A stretch of DNA of 64,000 nt from contig JBHJGS010000038.1 in the NCBI GenBank assembly GCA_050331575.1, forward strand, positions 1 through 64,000, read 5' to 3'. Positions 49,285 to 58,402 of this stretch are shown here, piece by piece. A program made the translations under genes and the position numbers. This DNA comes from JBHJGS01 sp050331575 (lineage in GTDB: Bacteria > Pseudomonadota > Alphaproteobacteria > Sphingomonadales > Rhodothalassiaceae). The notes beneath the pieces were generated by a model, which was not told where the DNA came from, made no database searches, and worked only from the letters and a program-made list of their open reading frames with translations. Positions within the stretch are counted from its first letter, which is position 1; each line of letters begins with the position of its first letter.

Positions 49285-51957
49285 ATGGACGGCAGCTTTG
49301 AACAGCGCCAAACACGAGGATTAACCAAGGAAGACGCCGCGCAACGGCTGGAGCGCTATGGCCGCAACCGGCTGCCCGAACCGCCGCTGCCCGGCGTGTT
49401 CGCCCTGTTCCTGCGCCAGTTTCTGAGCCCATTCATCTATATCTTGCTGATCGCCGCGATTGTTTCCTTTGCGCTGCAGCAATGGCCCAGCGGCGTGTTC
49501 ATCGTGCTGGTGCTGCTGTTGAACGCCGTCATCGGCACGGTGCAGGAATTCTCCGCCACGCGGGCCGCAGCAGCCCTGCGCAAAATGGTGCATGGCAGCG
49601 CCACGGTGATCCGGGACGGCGAAGAACACAGCATCGATGTCGAGGAGGTGGTGCCGGGGGACCTGGTGCTGCTGGCCTCCGGCGACAAGGTGCCCGCCGA
49701 CATCCGATTGCTGACCAGCCGCAATGTCTCGGTCGATGAAAGCATGCTCACAGGCGAGAGCCTGGCGGTGACCAAGAATGCCCAGGCCGAGGTGGCGGAC
49801 GGGGCGCCCTTGGGAGAGCGCTTCAATCAGGTGTTCGCCGGCACCATCCTGACCAACGGCCGGGCACGCGGCGAGGTCACCGCCACCGGCCTGCACACTG
49901 AAATCGGCAAGATCGCCGGCCGGGTGACGGCGCGGCGTCTGTCCGAACCGCCGCTGCTGATCCGCATTCGCCGCTTCACCTACAAGGTCGCCGCCGCGAT
50001 CGGCGTGGCGATCCTGCTGTTGACCGGCATCATGCTGGTGCGCGGCGGCTATGGCGCGGAAGGCATGGTGTTGATGGCGATCGGCCTGGCGGTGTCGACC
50101 ATCCCGGAAGGCCTGCCCGCCGCGCTGACCGTTGCATTGGCCATCGGCATGCGGCGCATGGCCCGGCGCAATGTCATCATCCGCAAGCTGGTGGCGGTGG
50201 AGGGCCTGGGCTCGTGCACCTTCATCTGTTCGGACAAGACCGGCACCTTGACGGTGAACGAGCTGACCGTGCGCCGCGTGCTGCTGCCCGACGGGCAGGC
50301 CTTTGACATCACCGGTGAGGGCGTCGCGCCGGGCGGGGAGGTGCGCGGCCAGGGCGATATGCAGCGGCTGCGGGAGCTGTGCACCACCGGGGCGTTGGCC
50401 AATGAAAGCCAACTGGATTATGCCGGCGGGGAATGGGATTCCACCGGCGATATCGTTGATGTGGCCTTTCTGGTTCTGGCCAAGAAGGCCGGCCTGTCCT
50501 TGACCCAGCTGCGCAGTCAGCGCCGCCAGCTTGATCTGATTCCCTATGAGTCGGAACGGGCCTTTTCCGGGTCGCTGAACCATCAGGGTGAGGACGGCCG
50601 CAAGGTGCTCAACGTCAAGGGCAGCCCGGAGAAGATGCTGGCCTTGTGCACCCAGATGATGACCGCGGACGGGCCGGCACCGATCGATCGGCCGCGCCTC
50701 CAAACGCAATTCGAGCAATTGGGCGAGCAGGGTTATCGCGTGCTGGCGCTGGCCCGGCGCGAGGCGGAGTCGACCGAACAGCTGGAGGATATGGTGTTCC
50801 TGGGCCTGGTGGCGATGATCGATCCGATCCGGCCGGAAGCCCATGGCGCGATCAAGCGCTGCCGCGATGGCGGCATCGATGTTGCCATGATTACCGGCGA
50901 TCATCCCGCCACCGCACGGGCGATTGCCCAGGAACTGGGCTTATGCGGACCGCATGATCCCGTCATCACCGGCGCCATGCTGCGCGAGGCCGAGCCGAAG
51001 GGCGGTCACACACTGGACGAGCTGATCCGGTCCGCGCGCGTGTTCGCCCGCATCGAGCCGCGCCAAAAGGAACGCATCGTCGCCTCGCTGATGCAGGCGG
51101 GCCATTTCGTGGCGGTCACCGGGGACGGCGTGAACGACGCCCCGGCCATGCGAGCGGCCAATATCGGCATCGCCATGGGCAAGCGCGGCACCGACGTGGC
51201 GCGCGAAACCGCCGACCTGATCATCACCGACGACAATTTCGCCTCCATCGTTGACGGCGTGGAAGAAGGCCGCGTCGTCTACAACAATATCCGCAAGGTG
51301 ATCGGCCTGCTGATCGCCACCGGATTTTCCGCAATCCTGCTGTTCTTCTGCACCGCGGTGGCCGGCCTGCCGATGCCGATGATCGCGGTGCAGCTGTTGT
51401 GGCTCAATCTCGTCGCCAATGGGCTGCAGGATGTCGCCCTGGCGTTCGAACCCAAGGAAGGCGGCGAGCTTGACGAGCGCCCGCGCGCCCCATCCGAACC
51501 GATTTTCGAGCGCCACATCATCGAACATGTGCTGGTCACCGGCACGGTCATGGGCGGGCTCGCCTTCACCGTCTATTTCTGGCTGATGGGCCAGGGCACG
51601 CCGGAAGCCGAGGCGCGCAATCTGGTGCTGATGCTGATGGTGCTGTTCGGCAATATTCATGCCCTGGAAAGCCGGTCGGAGCGGCGGTCCCTGTTCCGCA
51701 TCCGCTTCCTCGCCAATCCGTTCCTGGTGCTGGCCGTGCCATTCGCCCAGCTGATCCACATCGGCGCCATGTATACCCCGGGCTTGAGCGATGTGCTGCA
51801 GCTGCAGCCGATCAGCTTTCAGGCCTGGGCGATGCTGCTGGGCGTGGCGCTGATCCTGCTGGTGGTCGAGGAAATTCATAAATGGACGATCCGACGGCGC
51901 GAACCCCATGACAGCCGCCATGGCACAGCCAGCGCCCGCCCCGTGGCTGCACACTGA
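49285..51957 (+). CDS. Cation-transporting P-type ATPase (P2 type)
   Basis: An 890-residue inner-membrane pump. The N-terminal actuator has TGES near 157-160; the M4 motif is PEGLPAAL; the phosphorylated Asp317 is in CSDKTGTLTVNE; GDGVNDAPAM is near 613-622; and the C-terminal six-helix cation_ATPase_C region is present. The PEGLP motif fits Ca2+-type or P2-type Na+/K+ pumps; the ion is not certain. GGGGGA lies before the ATG at 49285. Transcribed after fabI, so possibly stress-induced. Confidence 0.92.
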   Translation: MDGSFEQRQTRGLTKEDAAQRLERYGRNRLPEPPLPGVFALFLRQFLSPFIYILLIAAIVSFALQQWPSGVFIVLVLLLNAVIGTVQEFSATRAAAALRKMVHGSATVIRDGEEHSIDVEEVVPGDLVLLASGDKVPADIRLLTSRNVSVDESMLTGESLAVTKNAQAEVADGAPLGERFNQVFAGTILTNGRARGEVTATGLHTEIGKIAGRVTARRLSEPPLLIRIRRFTYKVAAAIGVAILLLTGIMLVRGGYGAEGMVLMAIGLAVSTIPEGLPAALTVALAIGMRRMARRNVIIRKLVAVEGLGSCTFICSDKTGTLTVNELTVRRVLLPDGQAFDITGEGVAPGGEVRGQGDMQRLRELCTTGALANESQLDYAGGEWDSTGDIVDVAFLVLAKKAGLSLTQLRSQRRQLDLIPYESERAFSGSLNHQGEDGRKVLNVKGSPEKMLALCTQMMTADGPAPIDRPRLQTQFEQLGEQGYRVLALARREAESTEQLEDMVFLGLVAMIDPIRPEAHGAIKRCRDGGIDVAMITGDHPATARAIAQELGLCGPHDPVITGAMLREAEPKGGHTLDELIRSARVFARIEPRQKERIVASLMQAGHFVAVTGDGVNDAPAMRAANIGIAMGKRGTDVARETADLIITDDNFASIVDGVEEGRVVYNNIRKVIGLLIATGFSAILLFFCTAVAGLPMPMIAVQLLWLNLVANGLQDVALAFEPKEGGELDERPRAPSEPIFERHIIEHVLVTGTVMGGLAFTVYFWLMGQGTPEAEARNLVLMLMVLFGNIHALESRSERRSLFRIRFLANPFLVLAVPFAQLIHIGAMYTPGLSDVLQLQPISFQAWAMLLGVALILLVVEEIHKWTIRRREPHDSRHGTASARPVAAH

Positions 51958-52121
51958 CCCTCATGTCCAGGGGCGAGGTCTGCGGCGCTGGCGCGGGCGC
52001 GCTTGGGCGCAGCCCCGCCGCCGGACCAGTCGCGCTTGCCGTTGCCGGGGTTCGCGCTCTTGAACCGGCTCCTATGCAGCGATAGATCAACCCGGTGTGT
52101 TCGCCATAAGGGGCATCGCGC

Positions 52122-52400
52122 ATGAGTGCACGCATCTACCGCCCTTCGAAATCCGCCATGACATCAGGGCGCCGCAATACGCATCATTGGCTGCTGGAAT
52201 TCATTCCGGAGGACCAGCGGCGGCTTGATCCGCTTATGGGCTGGACCTCGTCTGCCGATACGCGGCGACAAATCCGCCTGCGCTTCGACACCAAGGAAGA
52301 AGCAATCGGCTATGCCCAACGCCACGGCATCGACTATCGAGTCGAACCAGAGCAGCAACGCAGGGTGCATTTGCGCACCTATGCGGATAACTTTAAATAG
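52122..52400 (+). CDS. NDUFS4-like complex I accessory subunit (ETC complex I region)
   Basis: A 92-residue protein matching the family of the mitochondrial 18-kDa subunit: ARIYRPSKSAMTSGRRNTHHWLLEF, then MGWTSSADTRRQIRLRFDTKEEAIGYAQRHGI and a C-terminal RTYADNF. Such proteins stabilise NADH dehydrogenase and are essentially confined to alphaproteobacteria and mitochondria. The 164-nt gap before it shows nothing else. Confidence 0.92.
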   Translation: MSARIYRPSKSAMTSGRRNTHHWLLEFIPEDQRRLDPLMGWTSSADTRRQIRLRFDTKEEAIGYAQRHGIDYRVEPEQQRRVHLRTYADNFK

Positions 52401-52407
52401 GCTTCCC

Positions 52408-52490
52408 ATAGAGCCACCATGCTCGCGCCATCGAAGGCGGGCATGTGCATCGATCAGGCGCGATCGCGATTGATCGGAAAAGGCTCTATG
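52408..52490. repeat. Type 2 interspersed palindrome, variant copy 3
   Basis: Outer arms CATAGAGCC (52408-52416) and GGCTCTATG (52482-52490) enclose two parts: a hairpin (CATGC...GCATG at about 52418-52445) and a type 2 core CGCGATCGCG (52459-52468) with flanks CGATCA and TGATCG. It looks like a type 2 element with an inserted stem, between the convergent NDUFS4-like and deacetylase-like genes. Confidence 0.65.
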
Positions 52491-52562
52491 AGTCATAGGT
52501 TTAAAGTGTTGCTTCTGGCCTCATTGATCCCCAAAGGTGCGCCAATGAGATCGGGCAATGTC

Positions 52563-53597
52563 CTAGTTTGCCAAGCCCTGGAGAAAGCCCACCACATTGG
52601 CGCCCAGGGCGTCGATGGCATAGCCGCCTTCCAAGATCACCGCGGTGGGCAGCTGCAAGGCGGCGATGTCAGCGCCAAGGACGGGATAGTCCGCCGTGCT
52701 CAGGGCAAACCGGCCAAGCGGGTCGTGCTGGAACGTATCTGCGCCGAAGGAGACGATCAGCGCGTCGGCACCAAATCGGCGGATCGCAGCCGTCGCCTCG
52801 GCCAAGGCTGAGCGATAGCCCGACCAATCTGTGCCTTTGGGCAATGGCAGGTTCAGGGTGCATGCCTCGCCTGCCCCGGTGCCGGTTTCCTCGGCATGGC
52901 CCAGATAATAGGGATATTCCTGTCGCGGATCGCTGTGGATATTCACCACCAGCACGTCGGGCCGATCATAGAAGATCGCCTGGGTGCCATTGCCGTGATG
53001 ATAATCCACATCCAGAACCACCACCCGCTTCGCCCCGCGGTCGATCAGCGCTTGGGCGGCGACGGCGGCGAAATTGACATAGCAATAGCCGCCATAAAGC
53101 GCCCGTGCAGCATGATGCCCCGGCGGGCGCGACAGGCTGGCCGCAAGCGCTGCGCCGTCGTTCAGTACGGCCACGGCGGACAAGGCGCAGCGCGCGCCGG
53201 CGAGCATGGCCTCCCAGGTCCCAGCACAGATCGGGCTGCCGCTGTCAAAGCAGTAAAGGCCGATGCGCCCGTCCAGGCCCAACTGCTCAGCGGTCAAATC
53301 CTGGCGCAGGCCCGGGCGCGGCCAGACCAGCGGCAGCACGTCGCCGGACCGCCCGGCCGCCACCCAATCACCATGCACCTGCTGAAGGAAACTCAGATAG
53401 TCCTGGTCATGGACCTGCGCGATCGCCGGCATCGGATCAGCGGAGCTTGGGGCTGTCACCGGCCAGCCCTGCTCGGCCACCGCGGCCAGGACCTGATCAA
53501 GCCGTTGCGGCCGTTCAAAACACGGCACGAAGCGGCCATCCTTCATCTCACCTTGGCAGGCATGGCGGGCATGGGCAGGATCGGAAAACAGGCGCAC
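52563..53597 (-). CDS. Histone deacetylase family / acetylpolyamine amidohydrolase-like
   Basis: A 344-residue zinc hydrolase. The family motifs are RPPGHHA (about 158-164), YCYVNFAAVAAQ, DVDYHHGNGTQAIFY (metal Asp and His, about 189-203), and LEGGYA near the C-terminus. Length and sequence are closest to the acetylpolyamine amidohydrolases, not to AcuC. I prefer the GTG at 53597, with GGAGGGGG about 9 nt upstream; the longer frame starts with a TTG at 53642. Divergent from the methyltransferase gene, the two starts lying 44 nt apart. Confidence 0.85.
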   Translation of the reverse strand: MRLFSDPAHARHACQGEMKDGRFVPCFERPQRLDQVLAAVAEQGWPVTAPSSADPMPAIAQVHDQDYLSFLQQVHGDWVAAGRSGDVLPLVWPRPGLRQDLTAEQLGLDGRIGLYCFDSGSPICAGTWEAMLAGARCALSAVAVLNDGAALAASLSRPPGHHAARALYGGYCYVNFAAVAAQALIDRGAKRVVVLDVDYHHGNGTQAIFYDRPDVLVVNIHSDPRQEYPYYLGHAEETGTGAGEACTLNLPLPKGTDWSGYRSALAEATAAIRRFGADALIVSFGADTFQHDPLGRFALSTADYPVLGADIAALQLPTAVILEGGYAIDALGANVVGFLQGLAN

Positions 53598-53641
53598 AAC
53601 AAGGTCCCCCTCCGTCAGGCGCGCAGTACTGGAGCAGGTCA

Positions 53642-54391
53642 ATGGCCGAATTCAAGGACTATTTCTCCGACGTCTCCGGTGCCTATGCGCGCTTCCGACC
53701 GCTGTATCCACCGGCTCTGTTCGATCGCTTGGCCGCGCTGACCGCCCGGCATGACCGCGCTTGGGATTGCGCCACCGGCACCGGCCAGGCCGCCCACGGC
53801 TTGGCGGCGCAGTACAGCGAGGTCATCGCCACCGACGCCAGTGTGCAGCAGATCGCCGCGGCGATCCCGCATCCGCGCGTGCGCTTCGCCGTCGCCACCG
53901 CCGAGGCCAGCGGCCTTGCCGAGGCCAGCGTCGATCTGGTGTGCGTGGCGCAGGCGGCGCATTGGTTCAACATGGTGGCCTTCAACCGGGAGCTGCAACG
54001 CGTGCTCAGGCCCGGGGGCGCGGCGGTGCTGATCGCCTATAAGCTGTTCACCTCCCTGCCCGCGGTCGATGCGCTGATCGCTGAGGCGTATCATGGCGAA
54101 CTGGCCAAACATTGGGCACCGGAACGCGCGATCATCGACCGGGACTATGCCGATCTCGCCTTGGATCTGGAACCAGTGACGCTTGCGCCGGCGGCGATGC
54201 ACGCCAATTGGTCGGCTGAGCAGTTGCTCGGCTATCTGGAGACCTGGTCAGGCATTCGTGCGCTAAACCGGGCCGACGGCCGGGACGTGGTGGCCGAATG
54301 GGCCCCGGCGATCAAGGCGGCGTGGGGCACCGGCACGCGGCCGGTCACCTGGCCCTTGATTCTGAAGGCTGGCCGCAAGCCCGCCGCGTGA
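53642..54391 (+). CDS. Class I SAM-dependent methyltransferase
   Basis: A 249-residue protein with the Rossmann motifs AWDCATGTGQAAHGLA (about 39-54, motif I), VIATDASVQQI (about 60-70) and VDLVCVAQAAHWF (about 97-109). The small-molecule/Trm9-like methyltransferase_11 type fits; the substrate is unknown. GGAG stands 7 nt before the ATG at 53642. The upstream extension to 53105 is antisense to the deacetylase gene and is not real. Confidence 0.85.
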   Translation: MAEFKDYFSDVSGAYARFRPLYPPALFDRLAALTARHDRAWDCATGTGQAAHGLAAQYSEVIATDASVQQIAAAIPHPRVRFAVATAEASGLAEASVDLVCVAQAAHWFNMVAFNRELQRVLRPGGAAVLIAYKLFTSLPAVDALIAEAYHGELAKHWAPERAIIDRDYADLALDLEPVTLAPAAMHANWSAEQLLGYLETWSGIRALNRADGRDVVAEWAPAIKAAWGTGTRPVTWPLILKAGRKPAA

Positions 54392-54455
54392 TGCGGGTTT
54401 GCCCCGGCTGTGGCGTCTTGTATAGCGACACAGTCCCGCCTGAAAGGATCCCTTC

Positions 54456-55592
54456 ATGCCCGCTGCCGGCCGCGTCACCCGCATCTTCTTGTACATCATC
54501 GCCGCCATCGTCGTCGCCATGGTGGCCCTGGTCGTGATCTACATGGCCTTTGAGGAAGAGATCCAGCGCTTTGCCATCGCGCCCTCGCCGGTGTTCGAAG
54601 ACGCGCCCTTGCCCGAAAAGCCCGACTATGCCGATCCGGCCGCCTGGGCGGTGCTCCCGGATCAACCCGGCAATGCAGGGTTTTTGCCGCCCGAGGTGCC
54701 GGTCGGTGAGCCGCTTGACGTGGCGATCTTCTACATTCACCCCTCCGGCTATCGCGGCAAGGCCTATTGGAACGCGCCGATCGACGAACCCTCTGCTGTG
54801 AAGACCCTGGCGAATTTCTATCTCCCCAATCAGGCCAACGTCTTTTACGGGCTCGGCGACATCTACGCGCCGCGCTACCGCCAGGCGTCCGTGGGCGCGT
54901 TTTTCGAACCGCCGGAGGACTTGTTGAAGGCGCTGTATGTCGCCTATGCCGATATCCAGCCGGCCTTTCAGGCGTTCTTGGAGCGCATCGGCGACAAGCC
55001 CTTCATCATCGCCGGGCACAGCCAGGGCGCGCTGCATGCGCTGTTTCTGCTGCGCGACACCATCGCCGGCACCCCGTTGGCCGAGCGCTTGATCGCCGCC
55101 TATATCCTCGGCTGGCCGGTTACGGTCGAGGCCGATATTGCGCCGATGCAGGGCATTCAGGCATGCCGCCAGGAAGCCGATACCGGCTGCATCATTTCCT
55201 GGCAGAGCTTCGCGTCGGACGGCGCGCACGAGGACTATGCGGAGTTTTGCCTGAGCAATCCCAGCCTGTACGGCACCAGCCGTAAAAGCGCGCAATTGCT
55301 GTGCACCAATCCGTTGACCTGGCGCGTCGGGGACGAGGCGCCGGCGCCGCGCAATTCCGGCACCTTGCCGATGACCGTGACCGGCACGCCTGATCGCGCG
55401 CCAATTCCGGATCGGGTCGGCGCGGCGTGCAGCGAGGCGGGCATCCTTTTGTTGGACCCGGCGCCGACGGACGGCTTCACCACCTTCCTGCTGCCTGGCA
55501 AGAATTATCACGTCTACGACTATAATCTGTTCTGGTCGGACCTGCGCGCCAATGCCCGCACCCGGGCGGAGGCCTGGCTGGCGGCGCGGTGA
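54456..55592 (+). CDS. DUF3089 family membrane-anchored alpha/beta hydrolase
   Basis: A 378-residue protein with one N-terminal membrane segment (about 9-31, IFLYIIAAIVVAMVALVVIYMAF) and a periplasmic hydrolase domain whose nucleophile elbow is GHSQG (about 188-192, IIAGHSQGALHALFLL). DUF3089 proteins resemble lipases/esterases; the substrate is unknown. AAAGGA lies before the ATG. The ruvX gene overlaps its stop. Confidence 0.85.
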   Translation: MPAAGRVTRIFLYIIAAIVVAMVALVVIYMAFEEEIQRFAIAPSPVFEDAPLPEKPDYADPAAWAVLPDQPGNAGFLPPEVPVGEPLDVAIFYIHPSGYRGKAYWNAPIDEPSAVKTLANFYLPNQANVFYGLGDIYAPRYRQASVGAFFEPPEDLLKALYVAYADIQPAFQAFLERIGDKPFIIAGHSQGALHALFLLRDTIAGTPLAERLIAAYILGWPVTVEADIAPMQGIQACRQEADTGCIISWQSFASDGAHEDYAEFCLSNPSLYGTSRKSAQLLCTNPLTWRVGDEAPAPRNSGTLPMTVTGTPDRAPIPDRVGAACSEAGILLLDPAPTDGFTTFLLPGKNYHVYDYNLFWSDLRANARTRAEAWLAAR

Positions 55593-56050
55593 CGCCGGAT
55601 CTGCCGGAATTCAAGGCGCAGCTTGCCCCGCGCGCGCGGCTGATGGGCTTTGATGTCGGCACCAAGACCATCGGCCTGGCGCTGAGCGACATTCTGCTGA
55701 CCGTGGCCACCCCGTTGGAGACGATCCGCCGAAGCAAATTCACCAAGGATGTGGAGCGGCTGAAGGCCCTGGTGGCGCAGCAAGGTGTCGGCGGGCTGGT
55801 TATCGGCCTGCCGGTGAATATGGACGGCAGCGAGGGCCCGCGCGCCCAATCCGCCCGCGCCTTCGGCCGCAATCTCGACCAAGCGCTGGCCTTACCGGTG
55901 CTGTTTTGGGACGAGCGCCTGTCGACCGCGGCGGTCACCCGCACGCTGCTGGATGCCGACGCCAGCCGCAAACGCCGCGCGGAGGTGGTGGACAAGCTCG
56001 CCGCCGCCTACATCCTGCAAGGCGCGCTGGACGCGCTGGGCCAGGCATGA
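55589..56050 (+). CDS. ruvX: Putative pre-16S rRNA nuclease / Holliday junction resolvase RuvX (YqgF)
   Basis: A 153-residue RNase H-fold protein. The fold start is MGFDVGTKTIGLALSD (19-34), then GLVIGLPVNMDGSEGP (about 69-84) and WDERLSTAAVTRTL (about 108-121). The start is GTG, overlapping the DUF3089 stop by 4 nt. It precedes pyrB, an arrangement seen in several alphaproteobacteria. Confidence 0.92.
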   Translation: MTPDLPEFKAQLAPRARLMGFDVGTKTIGLALSDILLTVATPLETIRRSKFTKDVERLKALVAQQGVGGLVIGLPVNMDGSEGPRAQSARAFGRNLDQALALPVLFWDERLSTAAVTRTLLDADASRKRRAEVVDKLAAAYILQGALDALGQA

Positions 56051-56156
56051 CCCAGCCGCTCGCAGGCTCCGCGCCCCGGTGGGTCCGGACCAGCGACAAG
56101 CGCCGGTCCCTTGCCCCTTCCCAAAGCCTCGGGCTGCGGCTATCAGTGCCGCCTTG

Positions 56157-57155
56157 ATGAGCGAGCCCGTCTTAGCCTTTTCCGCGCGTGCCAGCGTGCC
56201 CCATCAGGGGGACGATCCGTTTCCGCACCGGCATTTGCTGGGCATCGCCGATTTGAAGCCGGAGGAGATCCGGTTTCTGCTGGAAATCGCCAACGGCTAT
56301 GTCCAGCAGTCGCGCCGGCGGCACAAGCGCACGACACAGTTGAAGGGACTGACTCAGATCAATCTGTTCTTCGAGGTGTCGACCCGTACCTTGATGTCCT
56401 TCGAGATCGCCGGGCGCCGGCTGGGCGCGGACACGGTATCGCTGGCCACCGACACAAGCTCGATCAAAAAGGGCGAGACCCTGCTGGACACCGCGCACAC
56501 CTTGAACGCCATGCGCCCGGATGTGCTGGTGGTGCGCCACAGCGCCTCCGGCGCGGTGCGGCTGCTGGCGCGCAAGGTCGACGGCGCGGTGATCAATGCC
56601 GGCGACGGCATGCATGAGCATCCCACCCAGGCGCTGCTGGATGCCCTGACCATCCTGCGCCGCAAGGGTCGGCTGCACGATCTGATCGTGGTGATCTGCG
56701 GGGATATCGCCCACAGCCGGGTCGCCCGCTCCAACATCGCGCTTCTGAACACGATGGGTGCGCGGGTGCGCGTGGTCGCCCCGCCGACGCTGCTGCCCGC
56801 CGCGGTCGACCGCCTGGGTGTGGAGGTGCACACCCAGATGCGCGAGGGGCTGAAGGATGCCGATGTGGTGATGATGCTCCGCCTGCAGGAGGAGCGCATG
56901 CGCAGCGCCTTCGTGCCCAGCCACCGGGAATATTATCAGTTCTACGGCCTGACCGAGGACAAGCTGGCGGCCGCCGACCCCGATGTGCTGATCATGCATC
57001 CCGGCCCGATCAATCGGGGCGTGGAGATCGCCACCATCGTGGCCGACGATCCGCGCCGCTCGGCGATCGGCGATCAGGTTGAGATGGGCGTGGCCGTGCG
57101 CATGGCCTGCCTGGATGTGCTGACCCGGCATCGCCGCGAGGAGGTGCAGCCGTGA
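56157..57155 (+). CDS. pyrB: Aspartate carbamoyltransferase catalytic subunit
   Basis: A 332-residue enzyme of pyrimidine synthesis joining carbamoyl phosphate to aspartate. The carbamoyl-phosphate motif is FEVSTRTLMSFE (STRT 75-78); HPTQALLDA and HPGPINRGVEI are also present. The frame is open back to 55953 but that part reads as ruvX in another frame. The ATG at 56157 has no good ribosome binding site, which makes this start less certain. It overlaps the dihydroorotase-like gene by 4 nt. Confidence 0.95.
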   Translation: MSEPVLAFSARASVPHQGDDPFPHRHLLGIADLKPEEIRFLLEIANGYVQQSRRRHKRTTQLKGLTQINLFFEVSTRTLMSFEIAGRRLGADTVSLATDTSSIKKGETLLDTAHTLNAMRPDVLVVRHSASGAVRLLARKVDGAVINAGDGMHEHPTQALLDALTILRRKGRLHDLIVVICGDIAHSRVARSNIALLNTMGARVRVVAPPTLLPAAVDRLGVEVHTQMREGLKDADVVMMLRLQEERMRSAFVPSHREYYQFYGLTEDKLAAADPDVLIMHPGPINRGVEIATIVADDPRRSAIGDQVEMGVAVRMACLDVLTRHRREEVQP

Positions 57156-58402
57156 GCGTGACCGTCATCGAGGGGGCACGGCTGATCGATCCGGCCAGCG
57201 GGCTGGACGCCGAAGGCCGCTGTGTCCTTGAGGACGGGGTGATCGCCGCTGCAGGGCCCGAAGCCCCGGCACCGGCGGGCGCTCAGATCATCGCCGCACA
57301 CGGGCTGATCCTGTGCCCCGGGCTGGTCGACATGATGGCCTTCCGATATGACAATAAGGCCGCTCTGGCCGGCGGCATCACCGCCATCGCGCTGATGCCC
57401 GACCAGGACCCGGTGCTGGAAAATGAGGCGATGATCACCCATGCCGCCCGACGCAGCCCCGGGCTGGTCAAGGTGTATCCCATGGGCGCCGCGACCAAGG
57501 GGCTGGCCGGCACGGAACTGGCGGAAATCGGGCTGATGGCGCAGGCCGGCGCGGTCGCCTTCACCGACGGGCGCAACGCCATCGCCGATGCCGGCCTGAT
57601 GCGTCAGGTGATGCGCTATGTGCATCATCATGGCCGGATCCTGTTGCATCATGCCGAAGATCCCTCGCTGGCGGCCGGCGGCGTGATGAATGAGGGCGAG
57701 ACGGCCACGCGCCTGGGCTTGGCGGGCGTCCCCGTCGCAGCTGAGGCGATCCTGGTCGACCGCGATATCCGCCTGGCCCGGCTGACCGGAGCGGCGCTGC
57801 ATTTCCAGCTTCTGTCGTCGGCCGAGGCGATCGCGGCGCTGCGCGCCGCACGGTCGGAGGGATTGCCGGTCAGTGCCGGGCTGTCGCCGCCCTATTTCAC
57901 CTTGAACGAGACCACCGTCGGCACCTACCGCACCTTCGCCAAACTGTCGCCGCCCCTGCGCACGGAAGACGACCGGCGCGCCTGTGTCGACGCGATCGCT
58001 GACGGCACCATCGGTGTGATCTGCTCCGCGCACGACCCCAAGGACCAGGAATCCAAGCGCCTGCCCTTCTCCGAGGCGGCGTTTGGCGCCATCGGCTTTG
58101 AGACGCTGTTGCCGCTGACGCTGGCGCTGCACCACAATGACGGCGTGCCGTTGATGACGCTGATCCGCGCCATGACCGAAACACCCGCCAGGCTGCTGGG
58201 CCTGCCCGGCGGGCGCATGAGCCCCGGGGCGCCGGCGGATTTGCTGTTGTTCGACCCGGACGCCCCGGCCACCATTGCCGCGGATCGGCTGCTGAGCGAG
58301 GCGAAGAACACACCGTTCGACGGCCTGCCGGTGCAGGGCCGGGTGGAGCGCTGCTTCATCGACGGACGAACCGTGTATCAGCGGCTAGAGGCGGCGGCGT
58401 GA
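57152..58402 (+). CDS. pyrC: Dihydroorotase-like protein, probably non-catalytic (PyrC'/PyrX type)
   Basis: A 416-residue amidohydrolase-fold protein. The HxH metal motif expected after PGLVD is absent: the sequence reads GLVDMMAFRYDN, with Met62 and Phe64 in the two His positions, and the loop behind it is shortened. The later CSAHDPKDQESK lacks the usual HAPH. In other bacteria such inactive DHOase homologues are structural partners of ATCase, and the GTG start inside pyrB fits co-assembly. A catalytic DHOase should exist elsewhere. Confidence 0.88.
   Translation: MSVTVIEGARLIDPASGLDAEGRCVLEDGVIAAAGPEAPAPAGAQIIAAHGLILCPGLVDMMAFRYDNKAALAGGITAIALMPDQDPVLENEAMITHAARRSPGLVKVYPMGAATKGLAGTELAEIGLMAQAGAVAFTDGRNAIADAGLMRQVMRYVHHHGRILLHHAEDPSLAAGGVMNEGETATRLGLAGVPVAAEAILVDRDIRLARLTGAALHFQLLSSAEAIAALRAARSEGLPVSAGLSPPYFTLNETTVGTYRTFAKLSPPLRTEDDRRACVDAIADGTIGVICSAHDPKDQESKRLPFSEAAFGAIGFETLLPLTLALHHNDGVPLMTLIRAMTETPARLLGLPGGRMSPGAPADLLLFDPDAPATIAADRLLSEAKNTPFDGLPVQGRVERCFIDGRTVYQRLEAAA

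Noticed and set aside
49321..50904. 527-codon antisense frame in the P-type ATPase gene
   Set aside because: It mirrors the ATPase codons and is His/Gln/Arg-rich without any domain; the ATPase has all its motifs.
53105..53641. N-terminal extension of the methyltransferase frame
   Set aside because: It lies antisense to the deacetylase-like gene, is Arg/Pro-rich, and the ribosome binding site stands before 53642.
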